Source of the DNA: Albugo candida
Taxonomy: Eukaryota > Oomycota > Peronosporomycetes > Albuginales > Albuginaceae
Length of the DNA: 64,000 nt
Reading direction: 5' to 3'
Assembly: GCA_905220665.1 (NCBI GenBank)
Contig: CAJNAR010000159.1
Span: 434,001-498,000 of the forward strand
The translations under genes and the position numbers were made by a program. The notes under the pieces are model-generated. The model was not told where the DNA came from. It searched no databases and worked only from the letters and a program-made list of their open reading frames with translations. This document shows, in pieces, positions 11,362 to 23,308 of the stretch (position 1 is its first letter; each line of letters starts with the position of its first letter).

Positions 11362-14300
11362 CTAAACCCAGAACTTCAATTTCGAGCCCTGCAGTCCAGT
11401 GCTATATCGGCCGGTTTTCCTCAAATCATTCTCATGCACATAAATCACTCCAACTTGGTTAACTTGTGCCCGCATATTGGTCAATTTGACTGTATAGATT
11501 CCATTTTCTGGCTGGATAGCCACAACAATACCCGATCCGAAATTAGATGTTTGCACGTTCATTCCGACCAACGCTTTCAAAGTATACTTGATTGCGTGAA
11601 AATCCACTACCCGTGTCTCATCGGTATGATTAATCTTTACAACTGCTACCCCCTTGGCGTGATCTAGATCAGTGATTGTTCCGGAACCATACGGGGTAAC
11701 AACAAACTGACCCACAGTACTCCTCTTGGAGACGTATTGCATTGTACTGGAGCAAATCTCGTTAGACGTTGTCATGGCATGTCGCAACGCATTCGCAAAA
11801 AGATTTGTCGATGGAGTTTGTGCTGAGTCGATAGCTAATTCCTTCTCGCCGTTGCTATCCAGTGGACTAGGTTGTACTGACGACCCTCTTGATGAATTGG
11901 ATGATATTGTCAGAGAATTTTTTCTGGTACGACTCCTACCTGAAGACGTTAGGAAAGACGGTATCTTCTTTACTCTTGCCTGACGATGAATATCCGTTTC
12001 GGAAAATACTTGGGCGTTTCTGGTTGGATTTCGTCCGGTACTTGGATCCACAGCAAGCTCTATGAGATACTTCCGGTCTTTTACCATATACTCAATGACA
12101 CAACCTTCACCAGCTGGGGTCGTGACCCACTCGTGTCGTAAAGCGGGGATCACATGCATAGTATGAGGCGTACGGCAGTACATCATCATAGGCATTGAAC
12201 CTGCTTGTAATTTTACAATGACGAATATCTCACCTTTGAGGTTGCACGCGACGACAGTACCCAGCCCGTACTTTGTACTGACCTTGCATCCTGCAGTTAG
12301 CATTTGTTCTTCGTGATCGCTGAAAGAGCTGGAAGTTGTTGTGTCCGACGAGCGATCTGATTTTGGGGTAGGATTCACCTGAAAGATCATTTTGAGTGCT
12401 TGCATCCCGCTGTGAAGGTGATCTTTCAAGACCTCGGTAGGAGCTTGTGATGACAGGAATCGGTCGTTGTCTGAGGCAGATTTAGTACTTGACTTGAGTT
12501 CTTTCTCGTTGTAGTCACACCGAGGTGTTGCTGGTGAACTCTCTGGTGTTGCTGGAGTGGAAGGAAGTGAATCTGTTGTTTTGATGGATGACGACTCGTG
12601 GTGCTGCGACAACGTGCTTTCCGAGTAGGCTTCTTCATCTTGATCTGAAGAATTATACTCATTTACTATTGAGCGATTACTGTGGCAAGCAAATCCATTC
12701 ACTTCATGTCGAGGCGTTCCAATGAACATGTCCGACTTCTGCGATTTATCTGATGAGACAGCCTCCACAGAGTTTAATTTTTTCGGGAACCATTTAGACC
12801 ATAAATTGCTGCGGTGCACCACGGAGCCGAATTTTGAGTTCAAGTCATGGTCCGTCGACGAACGGTTACATGAGGTGTCATGACTGGACATAGTCGATGC
12901 TCCGTGTGATAAGGTTACATGGTCATCTTGCATACAAGGTGGAGTAGACGAGTGTATTGGCTCTATGCGGCTGATATCTTCGTCGACTGATGCTTTTGTT
13001 GACTCCGATTCGACTAATACAGTAAGAGCCACTAATCTGGACAATTCTACTGTTCTTAATTTCGATGAGCAATAAGAATCGCTACTTGCGTGAAGTGATA
13101 GAGTTCGATCGCCGACGGTGAAATGATTCCCTGTTGATTTCGCTGCTCCCGCTCTGTTTGGCTCATCATCGCTGAGTTCACGACAAACCTGAAAGCTATC
13201 AATTACTGAGCCACCGAGCTTCTTCAACCCCTTGTGTGGCAGCTCGTCTCCTTTTGTTGAAGTCAAAACAGCAATAGCGGAACTGGTTGTCTCTATGGAT
13301 AAGCATGAGTGAAATGATTCTAAGCAATCCTCAAGCTTCGCGTCTTCTTCAGTCTGAGTTGAATTCTGTAACTGGTTGTCGCATTTTAGGTCCCATCCTT
13401 TGAAGACTGTAGATCCAGGAGTTCCTGGCCCGGAATACATTGATTTGGTACTGGAGGGTAACGATTCAAGAATTGCTTCGCTGCAATCGGATGACTTAGA
13501 TGATTGTCCCAGCGCAATATGTGTTGACGTTGACGACACTCTGGGCGTATTAGGATCAGACTGCGCATCTTTTGTTCCACATATAGTCGAAAATGCTGAT
13601 AACAGTTTCCAGCCGGTTGAGCTACTTGACGTGAAGGTGTGATTTGGCGTGTTTGGTAACGACGTTGCTTCTGATTCCGATGATATACTATTAGAATTGA
13701 CGTCTTGGAGGGAGCGTTTGGAGACATTGATCGATGAACATGAATGGAAAGAATCCGTTGCTTGATCACTCGGTGCAACAGTATGTGCTTCGGACCGGTA
13801 CGAGCGTATTCCCAGTGTATCAGATTCAATAGAATCTGCTATTCCCAAATCAGTTGGTGTCTTTAAAATCAGGCTGCACTTCGTTGAATCAAATTCAGAA
13901 TCTACATTTTGCAACCGTTTTGTTCCAAAGAAAGATGCATCATCTGATCCGCCATAATTGTTGTTTTCTGTTTCAGGAAGTATTGCCAAAGAATTGTTGA
14001 CAAAGTATGAGCTTACTTCAGCATTTTGCCCCTCGAAAATGAAATCATCAGCATCCAATGTATCAATCAGGTTTGTGGTCCCCGAATCGATCGCAGAGCT
14101 ACTGGAGTATGATAGACTTGATGTTGGTAGTGATTTCTTCGAGCATGTCGCTGATTGAGCTATGTCATCATTTTCAGTCTCGGATTTCGATGTTGGAGTT
14201 TGTAGAAATAAAATCGATTTGCTTGGCAGTAAAGAACTGTCTAGTGTTTCTGTTTCAGAGGTGTGTGTTGGTTCACAGGAGTCTTCAAACATCTTACCTG

Positions 14301-16380
14301 TCGATTGAATTGGTGTGGTGGTCGGTAAAGTGGCTATCGTTGTTGTAAACTCATGCAAGATCAAAACTTGTTCTATGCTACTCCCTTCAATTGGGTTTAG
14401 TCGAGCTGTTTTGGGGATTGGCGTCACCAAGCTGCTGATAAGTGAAGTCGTTGTGCTACTTTCCGAACCCTTTGTTTCAGATTGAGTTACGGAAATTTGA
14501 GCCGGCACCTTTGTATCTTCCCGAACAGAAATATCCATTTGATTTTCATCACACGCTACTGCGGGCTGTAGAGGGGGGTCTATACATAAATGATCTTCTA
14601 CCATTGTAACACTGTGCCCTCTCTCTCCACAATCTGGACTGCACTGATTCACCTTGGGAGTATCCGACGGTATTTCTTCACCTTCCTTGTGGCATAATAG
14701 AGTTTCATCAGCAGATGATAGGAGTTGTAACTTCGGAGCTATCGAGAAGGTTTCCTCTTGTCTCACTGGATTGATGATTTCTTCATCTGGGGGACTCAAA
14801 ATTTCGCTAAGCTGTGTATTACCTGGTTCCTCTTGTTGTGAACAAGCTGTTCCAGGAGGGTAAATTCCCTGCACTTTTGATGGTGCTGTAAAGCCTTCTT
14901 GTAGACTGCTCGGTAGCCCGTACGATAAAGTGACATTTTGCTCTACTGCCTGAGTTGGTTCTTTCAATTCTTCTCTGATAATTGGACGCGCATAGTCAGA
15001 AATTGACTTCTTCGAGTCTCTATGACCCCCCTCTCCTTCACTGAAAAGCACTTTTGATAGTCTGGACCGCATGGGTGCTCCCATTGTCTCCTGCTGAGTC
15101 GGTACTATCGAAATTGGATTGGAAGAGCTGTGTGAGGATTCTTGCGTTGCGTAATCCGGGAAATTTCCAGTCGCTATTTTATTACAGAATTCCTTCAGTC
15201 GCGATTTTTCGAATTTAGTCTCTTCATTTATCGCATTCTTATTCTCAGTGTCCAGATCCATGGTACTGATCGTCGATGATTCTCGATCACTTCTCTCTTT
15301 CTCACCTCTCGGTATAATAGACATAGCCTGAAGTGGCGAATCGGTAATGTTCCCAGCTCGTGCCAAATATGCCGCAAGTTTTAAATTGATGGTCTTCGAT
15401 CCTACAGGTTGTGGCTTGATAGATACGTTGCTTGTATTCGGAGGTGTTTCTTTCACGCTCGTCCACTTGTGGCCGACGACGGAAATGACTTTCGGTTCAG
15501 AATTTCCGGTAGAGCATACATCTTTTTTCGCCGCTGGACTCGCGCTAATCTGATTCGTTTTGAAGATAACGCTCATGGTCGGCCCAGATTGCAATCTCGA
15601 AGGTGTCAGCACTGGTGCTCCACTGATGTTGTCTTTTCTTCGTCGTCCATGCCGACTAATTGTTCCCACCAGTGTACAAGACTCGGCTATGGAATTGTCA
15701 GCTTCCCGAAAATCATGACGGGCCTTTCCACCACCAACTTTTGATTTTCTTAAGCTCAGCTCTGAGGGATTGATACTTTTTTTTTGAAGATGCATTAAAC
15801 TTCCGTCCTGTTGATGTGCTTCTTTTCTTGGTGTGTTGATGGCGGTGGCGCACGGTTGGGTGGTCATTCTTTCAAATTTCGCTATTCTGGAATTGACAAT
15901 TGATGGTAGTTTCCTGTCGTGTTTATATCGATCCAGCTTTGGCTGAAGACATGTCGTGTCGATCGTCTTATTAATTTGGACGTTCCTCTTCCCTCTTTGT
16001 TGTGTATCGGCGGGCACACAGACTCTACTCGCTTTCGGATAGATTGTCCTATGTGCTTTATCCGTGACTATAGTATCAAATCCCATGCCAGCAGCCAGAT
16101 TGTCTTTACGACTCTCAGCCGTAGACCCACTCGCAATTTCCTCGGCTTGATTATCGGCTCGTCCAATAATCTGGCTGACGGCTACGGATGGTGGAGGATT
16201 CTTTGCAAGAAAAGCTGAAAGCTTCCCTGTAGCACCGACCCTCTCTGTGTTGGTAAATTGTCTCGATGCTGCGTTTATATTTGACGATGCGCTAGCTCTT
16301 TGTAAGAGCGTTGGATATTTGACGCTGATGTCAAACGTATGCGTACTGTTTCTGAACGGTGAGCTGTCACTACCGAACAA
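11362..16380 (-). CDS. Large disordered protein with four C-terminal SH3-like repeats
   Basis: A single uninterrupted frame of 1672 codons. Roughly the first 1350 residues are Ser/Thr/Pro/Glu-rich low-complexity sequence without a catalytic motif. Two short similar hydrophobic motifs stand out: KLSAFLAKN near residue 51 and KLAAYLARAG near residue 335. The C-terminus holds four related modules of about 50 residues, at about 1363, 1417, 1556 and 1603. Each has the pattern V-T-x-x-G-x-G-x-V followed by a beta-rich stretch (TKYGLGTVV, TPAGEGCVI, TPYGSGTIT, SNFGSGIVV). Such modules resemble small SH3/Tudor-like barrels, so a scaffold or adaptor role is plausible. I cannot name a family. It shares a 704-bp divergent promoter region with the receptor-phosphatase gene. 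Confidence 0.85.
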   Translation of the reverse strand: MFGSDSSPFRNSTHTFDISVKYPTLLQRASASSNINAASRQFTNTERVGATGKLSAFLAKNPPPSVAVSQIIGRADNQAEEIASGSTAESRKDNLAAGMGFDTIVTDKAHRTIYPKASRVCVPADTQQRGKRNVQINKTIDTTCLQPKLDRYKHDRKLPSIVNSRIAKFERMTTQPCATAINTPRKEAHQQDGSLMHLQKKSINPSELSLRKSKVGGGKARHDFREADNSIAESCTLVGTISRHGRRRKDNISGAPVLTPSRLQSGPTMSVIFKTNQISASPAAKKDVCSTGNSEPKVISVVGHKWTSVKETPPNTSNVSIKPQPVGSKTINLKLAAYLARAGNITDSPLQAMSIIPRGEKERSDRESSTISTMDLDTENKNAINEETKFEKSRLKEFCNKIATGNFPDYATQESSHSSSNPISIVPTQQETMGAPMRSRLSKVLFSEGEGGHRDSKKSISDYARPIIREELKEPTQAVEQNVTLSYGLPSSLQEGFTAPSKVQGIYPPGTACSQQEEPGNTQLSEILSPPDEEIINPVRQEETFSIAPKLQLLSSADETLLCHKEGEEIPSDTPKVNQCSPDCGERGHSVTMVEDHLCIDPPLQPAVACDENQMDISVREDTKVPAQISVTQSETKGSESSTTTSLISSLVTPIPKTARLNPIEGSSIEQVLILHEFTTTIATLPTTTPIQSTGKMFEDSCEPTHTSETETLDSSLLPSKSILFLQTPTSKSETENDDIAQSATCSKKSLPTSSLSYSSSSAIDSGTTNLIDTLDADDFIFEGQNAEVSSYFVNNSLAILPETENNNYGGSDDASFFGTKRLQNVDSEFDSTKCSLILKTPTDLGIADSIESDTLGIRSYRSEAHTVAPSDQATDSFHSCSSINVSKRSLQDVNSNSISSESEATSLPNTPNHTFTSSSSTGWKLLSAFSTICGTKDAQSDPNTPRVSSTSTHIALGQSSKSSDCSEAILESLPSSTKSMYSGPGTPGSTVFKGWDLKCDNQLQNSTQTEEDAKLEDCLESFHSCLSIETTSSAIAVLTSTKGDELPHKGLKKLGGSVIDSFQVCRELSDDEPNRAGAAKSTGNHFTVGDRTLSLHASSDSYCSSKLRTVELSRLVALTVLVESESTKASVDEDISRIEPIHSSTPPCMQDDHVTLSHGASTMSSHDTSCNRSSTDHDLNSKFGSVVHRSNLWSKWFPKKLNSVEAVSSDKSQKSDMFIGTPRHEVNGFACHSNRSIVNEYNSSDQDEEAYSESTLSQHHESSSIKTTDSLPSTPATPESSPATPRCDYNEKELKSSTKSASDNDRFLSSQAPTEVLKDHLHSGMQALKMIFQVNPTPKSDRSSDTTTSSSFSDHEEQMLTAGCKVSTKYGLGTVVACNLKGEIFVIVKLQAGSMPMMMYCRTPHTMHVIPALRHEWVTTPAGEGCVIEYMVKDRKYLIELAVDPSTGRNPTRNAQVFSETDIHRQARVKKIPSFLTSSGRSRTRKNSLTISSNSSRGSSVQPSPLDSNGEKELAIDSAQTPSTNLFANALRHAMTTSNEICSSTMQYVSKRSTVGQFVVTPYGSGTITDLDHAKGVAVVKINHTDETRVVDFHAIKYTLKALVGMNVQTSNFGSGIVVAIQPENGIYTVKLTNMRAQVNQVGVIYVHENDLRKTGRYSTGLQGSKLKFWV

Positions 16381-17084
16381 AAGATGCGACTGGATTTACC
16401 GACTGTGTTTTTTCATAAATTCTGTGCCACGTATTCATCCGCTCTGGGCTCGCCTTTTGCTCTCTGCTTGCGCGCTGGTTAGGATTGATCAGCAGGACGC
16501 GCACAAAATCGAATCCAATGTATAGGTCAAACAAACTCTGTGGGATATCAAATATAGTGTATTATGTAAGTGATTAAGATATCACATTGTAAATGCTCAC
16601 AAGCTGCAATCTGATTTGAATTCACGCAACATGAGCAAAAAAGCAGCTCTGTCATATAAGTCTTAGATTCGTGAAGCGAAATTCATTCAAGTGGAGGCTT
16701 CATGGCTCAAGGATCAAGGACAGCACTGCGACAAGAAAGTCTGGCTGTGTGTTATTTGGACAAGTTTTTTCCTCAATGTATAAGATGACCTCGCACTGAA
16801 TATATAATGCAAGCTACTACATGCCATTCTTCAATGTCGCAGTGACAAGATCAGATCGTTGATCATGTACCATCCCTCGTTTCTGCTCTTATCGCCGATT
16901 CTCAACGATCAATACAAGGGTGTCACACTGACGTAGTAATGCAGTAATGCAGTAATGAGACCAGTAAAATCATGATTGACGTACCGAGTTCGTTACTAAA
17001 GAAGCCGGTCGTACGCCTGTCGTACCTGACACTCTTTTCTTGTCCTTCTTACTGGGAACTTTGGGTGGCATTAGTTTGCAAATC
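16381..17084. promoter_or_regulatory. Divergent intergenic region between SH3-repeat gene and GPCR-INPP4 gene
   Basis: These 704 bp lie between two divergent start codons and hold no supported gene, so they presumably contain both promoters. A short trinucleotide-like run (gtaatgcagtaatgcagtaatg) sits near 16934-16956. I could not identify a specific factor site. Confidence 0.5.
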
Positions 17085-20000
17085 ATGATAGCGCTGCTTA
17101 CACAAATCCTTGTTTGCATTCGTCTTTTCCATTTGACAGTATCAGATACTATTTCTCCTTATGAGATCGAAACTAACAACCTGACAATTTCCTTCGTGAA
17201 TGGTACTGTTATGAGATTCTATTTCGAATTACACGCGAGATAGTAATCAATTTCTTAATAGAAGCAAATGCAATAACAAATGATAAATGGAGCGAGTCTA
17301 AACGTGCAACTCCACCCTTATATCCTTCTAAGCCTCCGACTTGGGAGAATGTGAATGACGACAATATCGATACGCTGGGGTCGAATTATGTTGATGCTGC
17401 AAGAGTTCTTGATTTAACGACTCAGTCAAATACATATGCAGATTTGGAGACAACTACTTTACTTGGTCCTGAATCATTTGATGTTCCATCAGTTGCGAAC
17501 AAGAAAGGAGTAGAATTATCGAAACAGATTGGTTCACAAAACATGATAGGTGACTGTCAAATCTATGTGTCAGTGTACTATTCGTCCAATTGACCTTTTT
17601 GGTCCGCAAATGTACACAGTAGGCGCACGTATTTTCCAACAACATATCGGTGTGCCAGGCATCATGAACTCGGAATCAGACCGACCACTACCATTTATCA
17701 TGGTCAATGCCGCACAAGAAAACGATCGAATGCTACTGGCTGGCTCTACTTTTCAAAGAGGCAGTCGTCCTCTGCCATATGTACGCTGACCAGATGTTCT
17801 CACTTCCAAGGAAACCGAAAATGATGTTCTATTGCATAGTCCCCAATTTTTTATCAGGATAGTATTTGTCGCTGTAGCCAAGCGCTTTGCCAAGCAAGAG
17901 AACGCGGACGTGGCATCCGTCACTCATGCGTACAGCCCTCAATCGATGGATCCTGCCCTTCAGGTTATCATCGATGTGGTCAGACTTTGTGCGTTCTGCC
18001 ATGGTGAAGCTGTGACTTATTGTGTATGCTGTAGAAATCCATACAAATCTCTACCAAGTGACCGTCGAGCCCGCTGTTTCATATAGCGTCATTGACGTGT
18101 CTTTTTCTTTCCTGGTAACAGATATCTTGGAATCGGAGCGACACCTTCCAAGTACTTTTGTTGAAGGCTCCACAAGAACATGGTGGATGATTTTGTCGAT
18201 CCCCTCGGATTGGCACTTTGTCACCTGGAACCACACTCTGGTAGAACTTCGGGTGAAGAACACGACGACGGGTATTGACATCGTCAACTTTGTTCAGCTC
18301 AGTAGATGTCAACAAAGCATCATTGACGTGGAATGTCCTCCAATGATTGGAATGGGCCACTCAAATTATGGATTGATGAAGTTACCAGACTGGTATTATG
18401 AGGCGAGTACTTCTCGTGAAATGCATGGAAATGTAGCAACATTGACTACACGTAAAAGTATCGTGAGCGGCTCGAGTCACACTACAGCTTCACTTCACAT
18501 CTTTTTGGCATCCCAAGAACGAAGCCTGATACAGAATTTCGCAAAATCAAGTCCTATCATTCACTCTGCTGTAAAGGAAGTCACTGTAAAAGACTCTGGA
18601 TCAACACAAAATACGCAAAGGTTGCTTAAACAACCCCAGTCAGCTGGTTACAGATCACTTGCGTCCATGACAGTTCCATCGATAAAGGACGAGCATATAC
18701 AATCATCACTCATATGGATAGAGCGAGATCGAAATCGACTTACTCTTTCGTTCACAACCTCAATGGTTTTACAGAATGGAACAAGAGATTACAAAGTATG
18801 TCTCAATTTACATTCCCCAACCTGCAGAGCCATGGGCCCGCTGTCCGATGTATCTTTAATGCTTTCGAATACCGTTTCTGCTACGTACACACGCGATAGT
18901 AACCCCTTTTTGAACCTTTTTGCAGCCCCAAATGATCTGAACATGAGTGTGGTTTCGCTTGGACCGGAGCACTTTTGTGTCGTCGGTTTGGTTCCCACCG
19001 GTTCATTGATGAATAAATCCTGGGAAATACGTGGTCGATTCAATTTCCAAATCCAGATCAATAATGTGGTTGCAGAAAGCAAGTCAACCGAGATGGCATC
19101 GCGACGTGGCCGATTACCTTCACTAGGCCTCTTGGAGCTTCGAGATAGATTCGGCACAATTGCTACAGATTGCCCACAAGTTCTGATTCATCAACAGATC
19201 GGTATGATAAACTCAAAGCAATACTTGTAATCGTTTCTGAGTCGCTGACAATGTGTTTGGACAGCAACAACTCGCGGCCTGAGTGTTTATAGTGTCATGT
19301 CTATCATAATACACTGTGTCGCAATGGCTGGTGCTATTCTGATCACACGGATGGTGAGTTTTCTGTGTGTGTCAATAAATGGAATCAACTGACAAAGTGT
19401 CGTAGAATGGAATTTCTTTCTCAAGCCAAACATTTTTCAACGATATGACAGCAACTTGTGCCATCTTAATTTTCGCACTTGCCATCATCAAAAATGCCAT
19501 TTGGTTCGTAGATATCAAATGCAATTTTTTGATCTCCAATTGAATGTTGTGATAAACGCTAGGATCTCAAGCTCTGTTGGATTGAATAGTTCGGCATCGC
19601 ATGTCTACTTTTTGATTTCACAGATACGTGAGTGCGTGACATGGACTTTATTGACGGCGGTTTGCTGCCATTGGAGTGAGATTCTTCGGGTGGACAATCG
19701 CAATAAACTACCCACGTTGCTTATCTTCATTCTCGTAAACAGTATTTACTATGGTGTCAGTCTTTTTTTCATTATTAATTTAACGTCCATGTTTACATGC
19801 ACGTACGATGATTACGTGGATAATCCTCTCTACGACAAACGAATATGTGGTAATGATCACTGTCCGGATCTGCAGCCTTACCAGTGGGAATTCGCTGTAC
19901 GACAAGTTTGTCGTGATGTACCTCATTCGGGATGGTTCTTTCCTGTCATTGTAAGCCAACAGGTTCTCAATTCCATGGTCTCATTTGGATTATTAGTACT

Positions 20001-23000
20001 CGGCTTCCATGTCTGGCGTCGGGGCAACAGATTACTTCAACACTCGGGTAGTTATGTGAACAATGAACATATATTGACCGCTATGAGAAGGTCTCTTGTC
20101 AAGTTTGTCGCTGTAATCGGTGCAGTTTGGGTTGCATCGAGTATTGGAGTCATCATTTATCTCTACCTTTACATCAGTGATACTTTTATGCCGCCCGTAC
20201 CATGGTACATATTCGTGATCTGGATCCCGGTCATCGTTCCTCCGTGTGCTCTGCTTTTATTGCAATGGAATCCAAGACTGAAAAATCTGAGCTGGAAAGA
20301 ATCAATGGAGGTAACAGGTAAACGCATGCGAACACAAGTCACTGCTGTTGACCCCGAGTCGGAACTACATCTCGAAACAGGCTCTTGTTTCGACAACTAC
20401 TTGGCACCTAATGAAACCAACGCTGGAAGAGACGACGAGTTTGAAGGTCCAGAACTTCCAGGTTATTTTGCCATGTACACACCTGCTGCTGAAACGCACC
20501 TGGATAAGCTAGAAGGCACGATAGGAGTTGCCCTGCAACTATCGCTTCCAGTTTTAGACGATGCATGTTCACTCTACTTTATCGAACTATATATGCTCGA
20601 AATGAGCAATGACATTATCGGTTTGAGCCCAGCAGCATACCTTCATGGAAATAGTGGACGAAGCCCAAATGTATGCTATGGCGACGATGATTTCAACTGC
20701 ATGGAACCTCTACAGCAATCTTCATTCCAGTTGGAACGGTCAAGTATCAACGCATTGGTAAAGACAAGCTTACAATGCGGTCCTTGGATCGGGAACACCA
20801 CTGCGAATACTAGCACCAGCATTTCTACTGGAGCTCTAACATCGAGCGGGTACCGGCTCTCAATGTTGTCCAAATCATCCCAATGGAAGCGAATTGGCGC
20901 TACCGAACCAGTTCAAGCAAGCACGGACGAGGGGAAAGTTCGTTTGATCAAATTTTCAACGATTTTGCAAATTGCTTCGGAGACAAGCAATCCTCTCGTC
21001 AGATTTGTGGTGTGCACAATTCCCCAACTTTTAAAAGATCAGGTGTCAACTATCAAGCAAAAATTCGCTATTGCGACCGAGAATGGCGCAATATCTTCTT
21101 CAGTGTCCAGGCCGAAACTTCTATGTGAATTCTCATGCTTCTCGAATGAAATGCTTGGTAGCGCCGCACTCACAATCGTTGCTAGCAATACTATGCCCAG
21201 CGAAGTGTACGAATCAAATCGACACATATCCCCATCAGGCTTTGCTAAATCACCGCACAATCCCGAAGCCCTGCAAAGCCCCCAACTGCATGTGCAAGTC
21301 ATGTCTGTTGCCGCGAAACCTCTGAATGAAAGCACCGACTTTTTGATATCCCGATGCTTTCAGTTTGGGGATGAGAATGAAATGGTGATTGAAGACATGA
21401 TCGAGTGCGTCTTGACCAATGAAATTCCCATTCAAGTCCTGCAGATCCTACGTAAAGACCGAGCTGAAGATCTCATGTTAGCTCAAGCCGATCTGGAAGA
21501 ATTCAAAGGAAAATGTCAAAGCGGGCTCATGGGTGGGCTGTATGATAGTGTGATTGATCAGATACAAGACGAGAACGACCAATCTGCGATTCAAACTTGG
21601 CTACAAGACAGGGTGCAAAAACGTGCAGCTTATATCGAGCTGATGAAAAGATGTCACCAAGCAAGCTTCGATCGTGCTCGAGAAGGAAACTACTTCCGAC
21701 CCAGTACGGAAAGAAAAAATGCTCTTTTACAATTCCTTCCCGTCAATATGGTACGTTGAGCATTGATGTAAGGTAGCTGTGCTGACCGACACTTCTTTGA
21801 ACAGCATATCCAAGATATGTGGGTGGGTCCAACAGTAGATCTTCGTTCACAACAATCTCGTCGTGTATCTGAGTCTGTCAGCTGTTATTCAACGCTATCC
21901 GTTGGGGCTTTTGCCGCTCATTCTTTAGGATTTCGTCATGGAACTGGAATTCTCGGTCTAGAAGGAAAATATAACAAGTTGATAAATCGTCAGCCACGTC
22001 CTTTTGCAGATACCAATATAAGTAAAAGCAACAATACACCCCAAGGTGTTGACTGGAGGCGCCATGAACACCAACAGGAAGATGATTTGCAATGGCACAT
22101 CACAACCCGAATGGATATCTGCCTTACGCAAGCCCTAGCTGCTCTTGTAACTTCATTCTGTCGTCACTTTGAAATGGCATTACAGAATCGACGTTACCAC
22201 CATCTTCTTATCATTCTTGAGCGCATTGGATTCTTGTTCCAGGTTGAAAGCTTATTATCTACTCATGGCAAAGAGCTTGGAATGTTGGAAGATTTTGCAG
22301 CTGCAGTGGACATGTTGAAGCATGTAACTTTTGTCTTGGATTGTTCTGGTGACTCCTCCAAGTCAAATACGGCTTCCACGAAGATATTGTCGTCATCTTT
22401 GATCAACTTGCACATGAAGAACAGTGAGCTTCCTTGTATCGTGTCAGTTCGTGTCACTGGTGGTGCGCGAACTCGGGCTTATGTCGTAATTGTAAGTCTG
22501 CGCTGCACTTCAAGCGTTCTGGATGTCATTCCAACCGCACTGAGAGGACAGAAGGCGATTTCCGTGCTTCCAATACTTTTCACACAAGGAATTAATGAGA
22601 TGCAAACATTAGCCAACAATTCGAGTGGAAAAAAAACTCTTTTACAGGACGCAATCAATCAGAAAAGCTGCATTGAGCTGGACACATTCATAAATGAGTA
22701 CAAAAAAGTGGCTTCCATACAGGTATGTCTCATCAATATATATCCATATCGCCTCTAATGAGCCTTTTAGTCGGAGCCCTTTGCATCTAATATCTCCTTG
22801 ATTGAGAATGTCGCGTCGGAGCTGAGAAATAGGATATTGCAAGCGAGTAAACGCGTTGTGAAAACAAAAGATCCTGAAATTCTACAACTTGGATCGCGCT
22901 TATGCCGACTGCTTGGAGGTGGGCGTGCGACTTCATGCAAAAGTGCTAAAGATCGCACAGGAATGTCTGTGACATTGGAACAAGGGAATCTTTTGGTAGC

Positions 23001-23190
23001 AAACCATGGTTTACCACAACACAGATTACCCACTGTAGTTTCCACCATGCGAAGTAGTGGTGTCCGACTCGAAAATGTTTATAAAAACACGCACAAATAT
23101 CTGTATGCTTTCAACGCACTGCAGCGGTCCATGTTTCCCGAGAAATATCGTTGCCCGGAGGGAACATACGGCCGTGGAAACGTTAGTTGA
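17085..23190 (+). CDS. Seven-helix receptor fused to type II inositol polyphosphate 4-phosphatase (GPCR-INPP4 type)
   Basis: This is a multi-exon gene. The start at 17085 gives a signal peptide (MIALLTQILVCIRLFHL), followed by an ectodomain of several hundred residues with N-glycosylation sites. Spliced exons from about 19276 encode a bundle of hydrophobic helices (VYSVMSIIIHCVAMAGAILI; ATCAILIFALAIIKNAIWF; LPTLLIFILVNSIYYGVSLF; FPVIVSQQVLNSMVSFGLLVL; FVAVIGAVWVASSIGVIIYL; WYIFVIWIPVIVPPCALLLL), about seven in all. After a linker, the C-terminus matches INPP4: FLFQVESLLST...ELGMLEDF near 22.23 kb, the catalytic CKSAKDRT loop (Cys codon 22936-22938, Arg codon 22954-22956), then YAFNALQ and PEGTYG. 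INPP4 enzymes turn PI(3,4)P2 into PI3P. Clear introns include 17203-17261, 17550-17619, 21757-21805 (approximate) and 22722-22770 (approximate). Exon borders around 17.78-18.05 kb are unresolved. Confidence 0.85.
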
Positions 23191-23308
23191 GATTGCTATG
23201 TCGAAAATACAAGCGCGTCTTCCTTTCTATCGTGCAGCTTGAAACAAAATGCGCCTTCTCATCAAACGTCGCTATATGCGGCTTTTGATCTTTGATCTCA
23301 CTACAAGT

